Below are positions 1 to 7,995 of a stretch of DNA of 20,130 bases, piece after piece. This stretch comes from an uncultured Eubacteriales bacterium (GTDB lineage Bacteria > Bacillota > Clostridia > Monoglobales > Monoglobaceae). The stretch is from assembly GCA_900552305.1 (NCBI GenBank), contig URZD01000013.1, positions 1 to 20,130 on the forward strand, read 5' to 3'. The notes under the pieces are model-generated. The model did not search any database and had not been told where the DNA came from. It worked only from the letters and a program-made list of their open reading frames with translations. The number at the start of each line of letters is the position of its first letter. The first letter of the stretch is position 1. Both the position numbers and the translations under genes were made by a program.

Positions 1-149
1 GCAATAACCTGCATAATTTCGTCTTTAATCTGCTCCAAAAATTCCGGCGATACGTTCGCGCGGTCGTGGACAAGCACGAGCTTAAGTCTGTCCTTTGCTG
101 TATCTTTTGAATTTGATTTTCTGCCAAATATTCTTGATAAATCCAGCAT
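1..149 (-). CDS. minE: Cell division topological specificity factor MinE (partial, C-terminus off the left edge)
   Basis: MinE drives the pole-to-pole or polar behaviour of MinD by stimulating its ATPase, which restricts the MinC division inhibitor to the cell ends. The visible 49 residues start MLDLSRIFGRK and run through KDRLKLVLVHDRANVSP, the typical anti-MinCD segment (an A-x-x-R-L-x-x-x-L-x-H-D-R pattern), followed by the start of the topological domain (LEQIKDEIMQVI). The N-terminal LSRIFGRK stretch looks like the short amphipathic membrane-binding part. The ATG is preceded by AAGGAGAG at a good distance. It lies 52 bases downstream of minD in the same direction, the usual minCDE order. 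Only the N-terminal half is in the window, so the length and C-terminus cannot be judged. Confidence 0.93.
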   Translation of the reverse strand, partial: MLDLSRIFGRKSNSKDTAKDRLKLVLVHDRANVSPEFLEQIKDEIMQVI

Positions 150-201
150 TTTAATTCTCTCCTTAAAATTTAATAAATAAACCGAAAATTCAATACGGCA
201 A

Positions 202-993
202 TTAACCTTTGGTAAAGAATTCCTTTATCTTGCCAAAGAAGGATTTTTCTTCAAGGTCCATAAGCGGCACGTTATTTCCCATAAGGCGCTGGGTTATGTT
301 TCTGTAGCCCTGTCCCGCCATTGATTTTGAATCAGTTACGGCGGGCTCACCCTTGTTTGTGGAAATAATAATGTCCTGGTCGTCCGGAATTATGCCGATT
401 AAATCAATATTAAGTATATCCATAATATCGTCAATATTAAGCATATCGCCTCTTTTTACCATGTCGGGGCGTATTCTGTTGATTACAAGATAATGATCCT
501 CTATTTCGTTCGCTTCAAGCAGCCCGATGATTCTGTCGGCATCTCTTACCGCAGAAACCTCCGGCGTGGTAACGACAAGAGCCTTGTCAGCGCCGGCTAT
601 TGCGTTTTTAAAGCCCTGCTCTATGCCTGCGGGACAGTCTATAATTACAAAGTCATAGTCCTTTTTCAGCTTTTCGCAAAGCTCCTTCATCTGCTCAACC
701 GAAACCGCGTCCTTGTCCTTTGTCTGTGCGGCAGGGATGAGGAACAAGCCGTCATAACGCTTATCCTTGATTGCTGCCTGTTTGGGAGTGCAAACACCCG
801 TTACGACATCAACCAAATCATATACTATTCTGTTTTCAAGACCGAGAACAACGTCAAGGTTTCTGAGACCGATATCGGTATCGATAAGGACAACCTTTTT
901 GCCCGCCTGTGCCAAGCCAACGCCTAAGTTTGCGGTTGTTGTGGTTTTTCCTACTCCGCCCTTGCCCGAAGTTATAACAATTACCTGTGACAT
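202..993 (-). CDS. minD: Septum site-determining ATPase MinD
   Basis: MinD is the membrane-cycling ATPase that recruits and activates MinC and is released by MinE. The 263-residue protein has a deviant Walker A motif (SGKGGVGKTT, residues 9-18, with the signature Lys at 11 and the P-loop Lys at 16), a Walker B region around FVIIDCPAGIE, and the switch-like DTDIGLRNLD segment near residues 38-47. The last residues (KSFFGKIKEFFTKG) form a short amphipathic helix, as expected for the MinD membrane-targeting sequence. Length is normal for the family. The ATG has a TTTTGGAGG site 8 bases upstream. It is separated from minC by 130 bases that contain a strong hairpin, a wider gap than its neighbours show. 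Confidence 0.97.
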   Translation of the reverse strand: MSQVIVITSGKGGVGKTTTTANLGVGLAQAGKKVVLIDTDIGLRNLDVVLGLENRIVYDLVDVVTGVCTPKQAAIKDKRYDGLFLIPAAQTKDKDAVSVEQMKELCEKLKKDYDFVIIDCPAGIEQGFKNAIAGADKALVVTTPEVSAVRDADRIIGLLEANEIEDHYLVINRIRPDMVKRGDMLNIDDIMDILNIDLIGIIPDDQDIIISTNKGEPAVTDSKSMAGQGYRNITQRLMGNNVPLMDLEEKSFFGKIKEFFTKG

Positions 994-1035
994 CTATAAC
1001 CCTCCAAAAGTAAGATTTCTTTTTGTTTATCGCAG

Positions 1036-1063
1036 TTCAAATACGGTTTTAAACCGATTTGAA
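1036..1063 (-). repeat. Hairpin-forming inverted repeat between minC and minD
   Basis: TTCAAAT (1036-1042) is the exact reverse complement of ATTTGAA (1057-1063). Inside it CGGTTT (1044-1049) pairs with AAACCG (1051-1056), with one bulged A. The result is a stem of about 12 base pairs. No run of U follows on the minus strand, so it does not look like a finished intrinsic terminator. It may be an RNA-stability or processing element setting the ratio of MinC to MinD, or have no function; this part is inference. Confidence 0.5.
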
Positions 1064-1123
1064 ATTAAGCGCATAAAAACTCTTATTACCATATTAACAC
1101 AAAATATCGCAAATGTCAAAATA

Positions 1124-1810
1124 TTATTTCTTTTTTTGCAAAAAATCTTCAATAATTATTCGGTCACCCTTTATATATGCTATTTCGGGCGAAAGTGCCG
1201 TGTTGGAATCGCCGTCGGGAGAACGTGTTATTATGTCCGCGATTCTCAGCTGTGTCGGCGAGAGGTTAAGTCCCGCAACGACCGCCTCTCGGTTGCCCTT
1301 CGCTCCGGCATGAACGGTACCCTTTATTGTACCCATTACAAAGATGTTGCCCGCTGCAACGATTTCCGCACCCGGATTTACGTCGCCGAGGATTACGATA
1401 TGCCCGTCCGATTCGAGCAGCTGACCCGATCGCACGGTTTTTTTATAAAACTTTGTAAACTCGTTGTCAACATCTATTTTGAGCGCGTTGCTTATCGCCT
1501 GCTCCGCGGTTTCTGTCGCGTGTTTCACCTTTTCCTCCGTGGTTTGCTCCATTGTGTCGGGATTTTGCCACAAGGTAACCTCGCAGCCGAGAGCATCGGA
1601 GATTGCGCGTATTATTTCGTCATAACAGTGAGCCTCAAGCGGTATACCTTTAAAACCCACATGAGGTGAAACTCCCCGAAAAAAATCTTTTGACTTGATA
1701 AATTTTTCAACAACCGCTTTTTTCAAGGTTTCAAACGGCATATTCTCATTAAGAAATACTACCATGCCATCCTTGTAAAGTTTTAAAACTACCGAATTAG
1801 TATTCAACAA
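1124..1810 (-). CDS. minC: Septum formation inhibitor MinC
   Basis: MinC blocks FtsZ assembly away from mid-cell when recruited by MinD. The N-terminal domain begins TNSVVLKLYKDGMVVFLNE, typical of the FtsZ-inhibiting part. The C-terminal beta-helix domain that binds MinD is clear from GDVNPGAEIVAAGNIFVMG and HAGAKGNREAVVAGLNLSPTQLRIA. The reading frame extends upstream to a TTG at 1849, but family members start just before the NSVVLK strand. An AGAGGAAGG site at 1820-1828 is 9 bases before TTG 1810 and 12 before TTG 1807, so one of these two is preferred (about 228 residues). It follows pbp2 by about 95 bases and precedes minD, as in other Clostridia. Confidence 0.93.
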   Translation of the reverse strand: MLNTNSVVLKLYKDGMVVFLNENMPFETLKKAVVEKFIKSKDFFRGVSPHVGFKGIPLEAHCYDEIIRAISDALGCEVTLWQNPDTMEQTTEEKVKHATETAEQAISNALKIDVDNEFTKFYKKTVRSGQLLESDGHIVILGDVNPGAEIVAAGNIFVMGTIKGTVHAGAKGNREAVVAGLNLSPTQLRIADIITRSPDGDSNTALSPEIAYIKGDRIIIEDFLQKKK

Positions 1811-1819
1811 AATTCCCGT

Positions 1820-1828
1820 CCTTCCTCT
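1820..1828 (-). promoter_or_regulatory. Ribosome binding site that sets the minC start
   Basis: The minus strand reads AGAGGAAGG here, 9 bases before a TTG (1810) and 12 before a second in-frame TTG (1807). It lies inside the longer open frame, which argues against initiation at the upstream TTG at 1849. Confidence 0.65.
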
Positions 1829-1905
1829 GTATGCGGATAAATGCGCCAAATTAAGCGCCTATCCGGTGTTTCTGTTTTGTAAAAATTTATATATCGGTCA
1901 GCAGC

Positions 1906-3933
1906 CTAACGCAGCAGTCTGTTGACCGGAGTTGTCTCGTCTGTTACCTCGTTTGTGCCGAGGTAGTATTCAAACATATCTTTTGCAACGTGCGCCGCAT
2001 AACGGCTTGTTGCGCCATGCTCCAGAACGACCGCAACAGCAATCTGAGGATTGTCATACGGAGCAAAACCTACAAACAATACGGTATCGCTTCCGCCGCT
2101 TACCTCCGCCGTTCCTGTCTTTCCGCCGACCGCAATCGGGAAATCGGAAAATACCGCTCTTGCCGTACCGTCCGCAACAACACGTCTCATGCCGTCCTTT
2201 ACTGCCGCAAGCGTTGAGTCGGAGATTTTATGCTCGGAAAGCGCCTTTGTTTCATTCTTAAAAACAACCTTTCCCGTTTCGTAATTGCGAACTTCTTTTA
2301 CAAGGTGTAGCGAATTTCGCGTTCCGCCGTTCAAAAGCGTTGAAATATAACTTACAAGCTGCGCCGGGGTATACATATTGTCCGACTGACCGATTGCCGC
2401 CTGCAAGGTATCGCCGGGGTACCACTCCATGTTGAGCTTTTTTCTGTAGGTCGGTCCCGCAACGATGCCGCGTGACTCCGAAAGCTCAATTCCCGTAGTT
2501 TTTCCAAGTCCGAAATATCCCGCATATTCCTCCAGCTTGCTTATGCCGAGCCGTCTGCCCACATCATAGAAAAAGTAATTGCACGAAACGCCTATTGCCT
2601 CGGAAACATTGATTTTTCCGTGCGTTCTGCGACTGCTTTTCCAGATAAGACAGGTAGGCTGATATGACGGCGCGTAATATGTGTAGATTCCTTTGTCCTC
2701 AATTATTGTTGTCGGAGTTATAATCCCTTCCTCAAGCGCCGCGATGGACGTTAGCGGTTTGAAGGTTGAGCCGGGCGTGTACGCGCCGTTAAGAGCACGG
2801 TTAAAGAGCGGCTTTTTAGGGTCCTCCAACAGTGAGTTATAGTTTTTATTGTATTCCTCCGGGTCGTAGTCCGGCAGCGACGCCATTGCCAGAACTCCGC
2901 CGGTTTTGACATCAACCGCAACTGCCGCGCCGCTGAAACAGTCGTGACCCTTTGCGTTACGCGCGGTAACAATGTTGTTCGCGAGCGATTCCTCGGTCAC
3001 CGTCTGCAGCTTTGAATCGATAGTTAAAACGGCATAATTTCCGGATTTTGCCTGTTCTATATTCAGTATTTCCGAGACATTTCCGTTCTTGGTCTGCTCG
3101 ACCTTTTTATAGCCGTCCTTGCCCTTCAGATATTTTTCAAGAACCTTTTCAAGTCCGTCCTTACCTATAATATCGTTCATGCCATAGCCTTTGTCTTTCA
3201 GCTCGGCATACTCCTCCTTGTATATAATTCCCGTTCTGCCGAGAATGTGCGCAGCCATTGAATGATTGACATATTCGCGGACAGGCTCGATTTCAACGCT
3301 GACCCCGCGCAGTTCAAAGGAACATTCGTTTATTTTCTGCACTGTGTCCATAGTTATATCGCTTGCAAACGTATACGGCGTCATTATTCCGAAGTTTTTA
3401 AGCTCCATTGTATAACGGACGGATATGACTTCAAACGCTTCCTCGTCCGTAAAATCGTTCGGTATTTTATAGCGTTTCGCATAGTATTTTACAACACCGG
3501 CGGCATCCGATACATCCTTTATTTTTTGCTCCTTAAGCCACCCGGGCAGCTCCTTTTCGACATCCTTAAACGTATAACTGTACGGAATCCCCGAAATCGG
3601 AAATTCGTTTATATATTCCTCTCCGTCACTCTTGAAAATCTTTATAAGCGAGCGAAGTGTGTTATTTAAGGTTCTGTTCTGCTTGTCCATGCTCTGAATC
3701 TGGACATAATACCCCATGCTGTTTGTAACCATCGGTCTGCCGTAGGTATCGAGTATTTCGCCGCGCGGCGCCTTTATCGGATAGGCGCGGTACATTCTGT
3801 TTTCCGCCTTTTCGCGATACTCCTTTCCGTTGACCACCTGTAGGTTAAAAAGGCGCATTGTACACAGAATCACAAATACAAGTATGATTACAAATATTAA
3901 GATAAACCTTGAATCAATCTTCTTGTTTTCCAA
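1906..3933 (-). CDS. mrdA: Penicillin-binding protein 2 (class B transpeptidase of the elongasome)
   Basis: This is a class B PBP that cross-links peptidoglycan during side-wall growth together with RodA and MreBCD. One N-terminal membrane helix lies near residues 12-32 (ILIFVIILVFVILCTMRLF), followed by the dimerisation/pedestal region with APRGEILDTYGRP. The transpeptidase motifs are all present: STFK at about 392-395, SCN at about 453-455 and KTG at about 608-610 (numbered from the longest frame). The frame can start at GTG 3942, but the AAAGGTG site at 3940-3946 overlaps that codon; TTG 3933 sits 6 bases after it and is the better start, giving 675 residues. It is 61 bases after mreD. RodA is the expected partner but is not in the window. 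Confidence 0.94.
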   Translation of the reverse strand: MENKKIDSRFILIFVIILVFVILCTMRLFNLQVVNGKEYREKAENRMYRAYPIKAPRGEILDTYGRPMVTNSMGYYVQIQSMDKQNRTLNNTLRSLIKIFKSDGEEYINEFPISGIPYSYTFKDVEKELPGWLKEQKIKDVSDAAGVVKYYAKRYKIPNDFTDEEAFEVISVRYTMELKNFGIMTPYTFASDITMDTVQKINECSFELRGVSVEIEPVREYVNHSMAAHILGRTGIIYKEEYAELKDKGYGMNDIIGKDGLEKVLEKYLKGKDGYKKVEQTKNGNVSEILNIEQAKSGNYAVLTIDSKLQTVTEESLANNIVTARNAKGHDCFSGAAVAVDVKTGGVLAMASLPDYDPEEYNKNYNSLLEDPKKPLFNRALNGAYTPGSTFKPLTSIAALEEGIITPTTIIEDKGIYTYYAPSYQPTCLIWKSSRRTHGKINVSEAIGVSCNYFFYDVGRRLGISKLEEYAGYFGLGKTTGIELSESRGIVAGPTYRKKLNMEWYPGDTLQAAIGQSDNMYTPAQLVSYISTLLNGGTRNSLHLVKEVRNYETGKVVFKNETKALSEHKISDSTLAAVKDGMRRVVADGTARAVFSDFPIAVGGKTGTAEVSGGSDTVLFVGFAPYDNPQIAVAVVLEHGATSRYAAHVAKDMFEYYLGTNEVTDETTPVNRLLR

Positions 3934-3939
3934 ATGCTT

Positions 3940-3946
3940 CACCTTT
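3940..3946 (-). promoter_or_regulatory. Ribosome binding site that decides the pbp2 start
   Basis: The minus strand reads AAAGGTG. It overlaps the GTG at 3942, leaving no spacing, but is 6 bases from the in-frame TTG at 3933. This supports the TTG as the start codon. Confidence 0.55.
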
Positions 3947-3994
3947 CATGCGGGAAAATCCCTTTTTTTATCCGAACAGACAGCGCACGATACT

Positions 3995-4495
3995 TTACAG
4001 TGCGATGTTTTTAGCCGTGTATTCGCTGAAACGCTTTATTATAAAGTAAAAAATAACCGAAAAAACGGCGTTGTACAAACATTCACAGCCGAGAACTCTT
4101 GCAAAAACAATACCGAATTGCAGATTTTTAAGAATTGAAAACGTAAACAAATAGTATACGCTTTCGTAAACTGCAGTAAACAGAATTGTTATAATTGCCG
4201 ATATGAGCAGATTGTTACGGCTGAGTATGTTTTCGCACAGATGTGCGGTAAAAAATCCTGTTATCAGCATTAAAATAGAGTTTGCACCCAAAAAACGTCC
4301 TGTGAGAATATCCAGCGTCAAACCAAAGCAGGCTCCGACAGCCGCCGCCTCTTTTTTTTCGCACATAAGCGAATACACTACAACATATATAAGAAACAGA
4401 TTCGGTTTTGCGCCGAATACGGCGATTGCGTCCATGAGGGTTGCCTGAAGCACCGCAAGCAGAAGCAGAAAAAACGCATGAAAAGTAAATTTCAT
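3995..4495 (-). CDS. mreD: Rod shape-determining membrane protein MreD
   Basis: MreD is the integral membrane partner of MreC in the elongation complex. The 166 residues are very hydrophobic, with about five membrane segments, the first starting at residue 5 (FHAFFLLLLAVLQATLMDAI), and contain the family-like stretch KPNLFLIYVVVYSLMCEKKEAAAVGACFGLTLDI. Length is typical. Sequence conservation in MreD is low, so position between mreC and pbp2 is important support. The ATG at 4495 has AAAGGA 12 bases upstream, a rather long spacing, so translation may be modest. The gap to mreC is 61 bases. Confidence 0.9.
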   Translation of the reverse strand: MKFTFHAFFLLLLAVLQATLMDAIAVFGAKPNLFLIYVVVYSLMCEKKEAAAVGACFGLTLDILTGRFLGANSILMLITGFFTAHLCENILSRNNLLISAIITILFTAVYESVYYLFTFSILKNLQFGIVFARVLGCECLYNAVFSVIFYFIIKRFSEYTAKNIAL

Positions 4496-4556
4496 AATTA
4501 AACCGAATCCTTTCTTAGAATATTACACTCCGATAATTTCTATATCAAACGGGCGT

Positions 4557-5387
4557 TTAGCGGTCAACGATAATCAATACGGCGCTCATGTCCGCAACAT
4601 TGGCTTCCGGCTTGATTACCGCATATTGGGAAATTCCCTGTATGTCCGGCTTGATTTCAGTAACCTTGCCAATCAGCAAGCCTTTGGGGTAAATTCCGCC
4701 AAGACCCGAGGTTATAACCGTATCGCCGACAACAATATCTGAATTTTTGGATATATACGACAGCTTGCACTGACCGCTTTTGGCGAGGACACCGTCGCCG
4801 TTTACAACCGCATATTCTCCGGAACGCAGAATTTCGGCGCCGGCGCTGTGTTCGCGGTCCGTAACTGTTATAATTTTCGCCCATGTCGAGCCAACCTCGC
4901 AAACTCTGCCTATCAAAGCGTTCCCTGACGCAACGACAGGCTGATTTACGGCGATTCCGTCAGCCGATCCCTTGTCAATCGTAATTACATTAAACCAGTT
5001 TGAAGGGTCCCTTGCGATAATCTCCGCGCATTGCAGAGAATATTCGGGGTGAGCCTCTTTAAGTGCAAGCAGCGAACGCAGGCTTTCGTTTTCGTGCGAA
5101 TCCGCCTCGGCATCGCGCAGCTGTTTTTTCAGCTCCGCATTTTCGTCTTTCAGATTTTTGTTCTCGCTGCGCAAATCGTCAACATTTTTAAAATAACCAA
5201 AGAAACCGGAAACGCTGCTGCCGATTTTGGTGAATAACTTTTGTATCGGCGTAAAAACGACCTCTGAAATGTTTTCAATGACCGTTGTTTCGGTTTTTCC
5301 CGCATTCAAAAATCCCGCTACCGCGCCGAGAATACAAACAACTATTATAAGAGCCACGATGCCCCTCTTTTTAGAAAAACGATTCAA
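4557..5387 (-). CDS. mreC: Rod shape-determining protein MreC
   Basis: MreC spans the membrane once and scaffolds PBP2 and MreD outside the cell. Residues 8-28 (RGIVALIIVVCILGAVAGFL) form the membrane helix. A coiled coil follows at about 69-108 (DLRSENKNLKDENAELKKQL), then the two-barrel beta domain with ARDPSNWFNVITIDKGS and, near the end, TSGLGGIYPKGLLIGKV, both typical of the family. It starts with TTG at 5387, preceded by GGGAAGG about 7 bases upstream; no in-frame ATG lies near the N-terminus. It follows mreB by 58 bases. Length (276) is normal. Confidence 0.95.
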   Translation of the reverse strand: MNRFSKKRGIVALIIVVCILGAVAGFLNAGKTETTVIENISEVVFTPIQKLFTKIGSSVSGFFGYFKNVDDLRSENKNLKDENAELKKQLRDAEADSHENESLRSLLALKEAHPEYSLQCAEIIARDPSNWFNVITIDKGSADGIAVNQPVVASGNALIGRVCEVGSTWAKIITVTDREHSAGAEILRSGEYAVVNGDGVLAKSGQCKLSYISKNSDIVVGDTVITSGLGGIYPKGLLIGKVTEIKPDIQGISQYAVIKPEANVADMSAVLIIVDR

Positions 5388-5445
5388 GCTCAGCCTTCCC
5401 TTCCGTTTATTTTAGCGGTATTTCAGATGCTTTAACGCAGCCGCT

Positions 5446-6444
5446 TTACTGTGTTATCAGTATACTTTTGAGGGTTTTTATCTCCTCCAGTGTTTTACCC
5501 GCGCCGATTGCGACGCACTCCATCGGGTCCTCGGCTATGTAAATAGGAATCTCCGTATTTACGTTTATAAGTCTGCCGAGTCCCTTTAAAAGCGAGCCGC
5601 CGCCGGTCAGAACGATTCCCGACTCAAATATGTCCGCGGAAAGCTCCGGCGGGGTTTTTTCGAGTGCCGATTTTATTCCGTCAATTATAAATACAAGGCT
5701 TTCTTCAAGCGCAGAACGCAGCTCTACAGAGGATACCGACACTGTTTTCGGCAGACCCGATACCAAGTCGCGGCCGTTGACCTCGGTTGTGACCTCCTCT
5801 TTGAGAGGACACGCAGCCGCAGCCGCCTTTTTGATTTCCTCCGCCGTTATATCGCCTACCGCAAGACCGTATTTTTTCTTCATATACGCGATAATGTCCG
5901 CGTCAAAGGTCGAGCCGGCAACCTTTATGCTCTGCGTGGTTACAAGTCCGCCGAGTGAAATTACGGCAACCTCGGTTGTGCCGCCGCCTATATCGACCAC
6001 CATCGAGCCGTACGGCTCGTTGACCGCAATGCCGGCACCGATTGCCGCCGCCATTGATTTTTCGATAAGGAAAACCTCCTTCGCGCCCGCCGCAAGTGTT
6101 GCGTCATGAACGGCGCGTTTTTCCACTTCGGTTATGTGCGCGGGTATGCAGACAACCGCCTTAGGCTTGAAGAACGACCTGGAGATTGCTTTTTTGATAA
6201 AGTATTTGAGCATTGCAACGGTTATGTCAAAGTTTGCGATAACTCCCGCCTTAATCGGTTTTACCGCGCGAATGTCTGCCGGCGTTCTGCCGAGCATTTC
6301 GCCCGCCGCTTTGCCTATGGAAAGGATTTTGCCGTCACGTTCGCTTACGGCAACCACGGTCGGCTCGTCAACGACTATGCCCTTTCCTTTTGCGTAAATT
6401 ATAGTATTTGATGTTCCCAAATCAATTCCTATCTCGTTTGCCAT
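5446..6444 (-). CDS. mreB: Rod shape-determining actin homologue MreB
   Basis: MreB forms short membrane filaments that guide the lateral wall machinery. Its 332 residues show the actin-fold nucleotide motifs: phosphate-1 at DLGTSNT (8-14), phosphate-2 at DIGGGTTE (151-158) and the adenosine motif at GIVLTGGGSLLKGL (276-289). The catalytic Glu is present at about 128, but the following residues are EKSMAAAIGAG instead of the more usual EEPxAAAIGA, a mild divergence. The ATG at 6444 follows an AAAGAGTGA site. maf ends 33 bases upstream, and mreC, mreD, pbp2 and minCDE follow, so shape and division-site control are probably co-transcribed. It could equally be called an Mbl-type paralogue; the operon position favours MreB. 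Confidence 0.95.
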   Translation of the reverse strand: MANEIGIDLGTSNTIIYAKGKGIVVDEPTVVAVSERDGKILSIGKAAGEMLGRTPADIRAVKPIKAGVIANFDITVAMLKYFIKKAISRSFFKPKAVVCIPAHITEVEKRAVHDATLAAGAKEVFLIEKSMAAAIGAGIAVNEPYGSMVVDIGGGTTEVAVISLGGLVTTQSIKVAGSTFDADIIAYMKKKYGLAVGDITAEEIKKAAAAACPLKEEVTTEVNGRDLVSGLPKTVSVSSVELRSALEESLVFIIDGIKSALEKTPPELSADIFESGIVLTGGGSLLKGLGRLINVNTEIPIYIAEDPMECVAIGAGKTLEEIKTLKSILITQ

Positions 6445-6477
6445 ACCAAAATCACTCTTTCTTATTTATGTAAAATT

Positions 6478-7068
6478 TTAAGCAAAAATGTCAGTTTCAA
6501 ATTCTTTTTTCAGCACATCACAAAGCCTGCAAATCGGCAGTCCCACCACATTAAAGTAGTCGCCGCAAATTCCCTTGACAAATGCTGCGCCGTATTCCTG
6601 AATACCGTATGCGCCCGCCTTGTCCATAGGCTCTCCTGTTCTAATATATGCTTTTATTTCCTCTGTGTCAAGTGTTTTAAAAAATACTTCTGTTTTTTCG
6701 TAAAAATTTTTGTATTTTCCGCTTTGAACATCACAAATATATACTCCCGTATAGACATTGTGAGCGTTGCCGCTCAGCCTTGAAAGCATCTCAAATGCGT
6801 CACTTTCGCTGTGCGGTTTTCCGAGTATCACGCCGTTTATCGCAACCACTGTATCGGCGGATATAATTAACGCGTCCGTATCCGCGGTGAGATTTTTTCT
6901 TATATTTTCACCCTTGAATTTTGCAAGCTCCGTAACAACATCGTTCGGCGGCTGCGACATATCGGCTTTCTCCGGTGTGTTGTCCGGCATAACCTCAAAT
7001 TTCAGTCCGACCTTTTCCAAAAGTTCTCTCCTTCTGGGTGAGCCTGATGCCAAAATAATTTTTTTCAT
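6478..7068 (-). CDS. maf: Maf family nucleoside triphosphate pyrophosphatase
   Basis: Maf proteins hydrolyse non-canonical or methylated NTPs (dTTP/UTP/m5UTP/pseudo-UTP types) to NMP and pyrophosphate. The N-terminus KKIILASGSPRRRELLEKVG is the family signature (S-x-S-P-R-R). ISADTVV, LGKP and MDKAGAYGIQEYGAAFVKGI are the other conserved blocks, with the catalytic Asp in SADTVV. The frame opens at a TTG (7074), but ATG 7068 gives the usual MKKIILASGSPRR start (196 residues). The ribosome site is weak (GAGA), which suggests coupling to the upstream gene, whose stop is about 10 bases away. It sits directly before mreB, as is common in Bacillota. Confidence 0.95.
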   Translation of the reverse strand: MKKIILASGSPRRRELLEKVGLKFEVMPDNTPEKADMSQPPNDVVTELAKFKGENIRKNLTADTDALIISADTVVAINGVILGKPHSESDAFEMLSRLSGNAHNVYTGVYICDVQSGKYKNFYEKTEVFFKTLDTEEIKAYIRTGEPMDKAGAYGIQEYGAAFVKGICGDYFNVVGLPICRLCDVLKKEFETDIFA

Positions 7069-7078
7069 ATGCAAATTC

Positions 7079-7615
7079 TCATTTCACGATATATTTTTTC
7101 AGTGCGGCAATCCGTTCAAAGGCAAAAGCCGCAGTATATCCCGTTGCCAGACCTCCGCATAGCGCAAAAATCAGCACGGCGGGAAGATACGAAAACACAT
7201 AAACCGACTGCAGCGTTACCGCCGCAACCGAAACCTGTGCCAGATTATGTGCAGCCGCACCGACAATACTTATGCCTATAATGCCGAGGGACGGGAAAAA
7301 TCTTTTCCGACAAAACCACATTGCAACCACAGCCGCCGCGGCTCCCGCGGTACTGTACGCCACAGCGGCAGCTCCGCTGCCGAGCAGAGAGCCTGTCACG
7401 GCTCTTATAACAGCTATTACAAAAGCGTTCGCGCCGCCGAACATAAACAGGCTTATAATCGAAACAACATTCGCAAGTCCGACTTTTGCACCGGGCGGCG
7501 CAAAAATCGCAAATGTCCCCTCTATATACTGGAGTACAAGCCCTATTGCGATAAACACCGCCATCAGACAGAACTGACCCGAGGAATACTTGCCGTGTAA
7601 GTATCTTTTTTTCAT
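7079..7615 (-). CDS. Gx transporter family / heptaprenyl diphosphate synthase component I-like membrane protein (EetB-like)
   Basis: This is a roughly 178-residue integral membrane protein with about five hydrophobic segments rich in Gly and Ala. The pattern around GLVLQYIEGTFAIFAPPGAKVGLANVVSII matches what databases call Gx transporter family or heptaprenyl diphosphate synthase component I; the latter name is historical and no synthase motif (DDxxD) is present. From memory, EetB of the Listeria flavin-based electron-transfer locus carries the same annotation. The ATG at 7615 overlaps the TGA of the upstream NusG-domain-II gene (TGATG), so the two are translationally coupled; a TTG at 7618 is a less likely start. 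The substrate is unknown; a role in lipid, quinone or flavin-linked transport is inference. Confidence 0.78.
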   Translation of the reverse strand: MKKRYLHGKYSSGQFCLMAVFIAIGLVLQYIEGTFAIFAPPGAKVGLANVVSIISLFMFGGANAFVIAVIRAVTGSLLGSGAAAVAYSTAGAAAAVVAMWFCRKRFFPSLGIIGISIVGAAAHNLAQVSVAAVTLQSVYVFSYLPAVLIFALCGGLATGYTAAFAFERIAALKKYIVK

Positions 7616-7995
7616 CAATACGTCACCTTATCCGCGTTATTTGCGGCTTTCCCGGTTATCCGAACGGTCAGCCGATTCGGAGCGCATATAAGCATCTGAT
7701 TCGGCTTGGTGATTTTGCCGCATTTCACATCCGTTTTATCCGGACAGTCGGCTTCAAGCATTTTTGCGCCGTCTTTGTCAATTTCGAGAACATTTCTGCC
7801 GTATTCGGTATTTATGACAATTCGTTTCGTTTTTTGAATATCACAAAGCCGATACTCGGCATATTCTCTGCCGTTTACGCATATCAAAACCGATTCGGCA
7901 GCATTTGACGAAAGAGCGGTTGTAAACAATACATAAGAGCATACCGCAAGCAAAGCAACCGTCACCGCAACCCCTTTGTCGGCACGCGTCATCAT
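7615..7995 (-). CDS. NusG domain II-containing membrane-anchored protein (EetA-like)
   Basis: This small protein (126 residues) has one N-terminal membrane helix or uncleaved signal (VAVTVALLAVCSYVLFTTAL) followed by a beta-rich extracytoplasmic domain. The pattern ADCPDKTDVKCGKI, with two Cys, followed by MLICAPNRLTVRI is the conserved end of the NusG domain II family (PF07009), which is not the transcription factor NusG itself. Its start overlaps the dut stop by 4 bases (ATGA), and its own stop overlaps the next gene. EetA of the Listeria extracellular electron-transfer locus is, to my recollection, this family paired with the same Gx-type protein. The function is not established; the two Cys could form a disulfide or bind a cofactor. 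Confidence 0.8.
   Translation of the reverse strand: MMTRADKGVAVTVALLAVCSYVLFTTALSSNAAESVLICVNGREYAEYRLCDIQKTKRIVINTEYGRNVLEIDKDGAKMLEADCPDKTDVKCGKITKPNQMLICAPNRLTVRITGKAANNADKVTY

Noticed and set aside
767..1669. Long plus-strand open frame opposite minD/minC
   Set aside because: It spans two conserved minus-strand genes in a shadow frame, and the translation has no domain pattern.
1811..1849. N-terminal extension of MinC to a TTG at 1849
   Set aside because: The extension contains the ribosome site, and MinC homologues begin near NSVVLK.
3918..3950. Eleven-codon ATG frame just before pbp2 as a leader peptide
   Set aside because: The frame is very short, has no ribosome site of its own and overlaps the pbp2 start out of frame.
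5630..6109. Plus-strand open frame opposite mreB
   Set aside because: Shadow of mreB, low complexity (Ser/Pro/Ala rich), no ribosome site of note.
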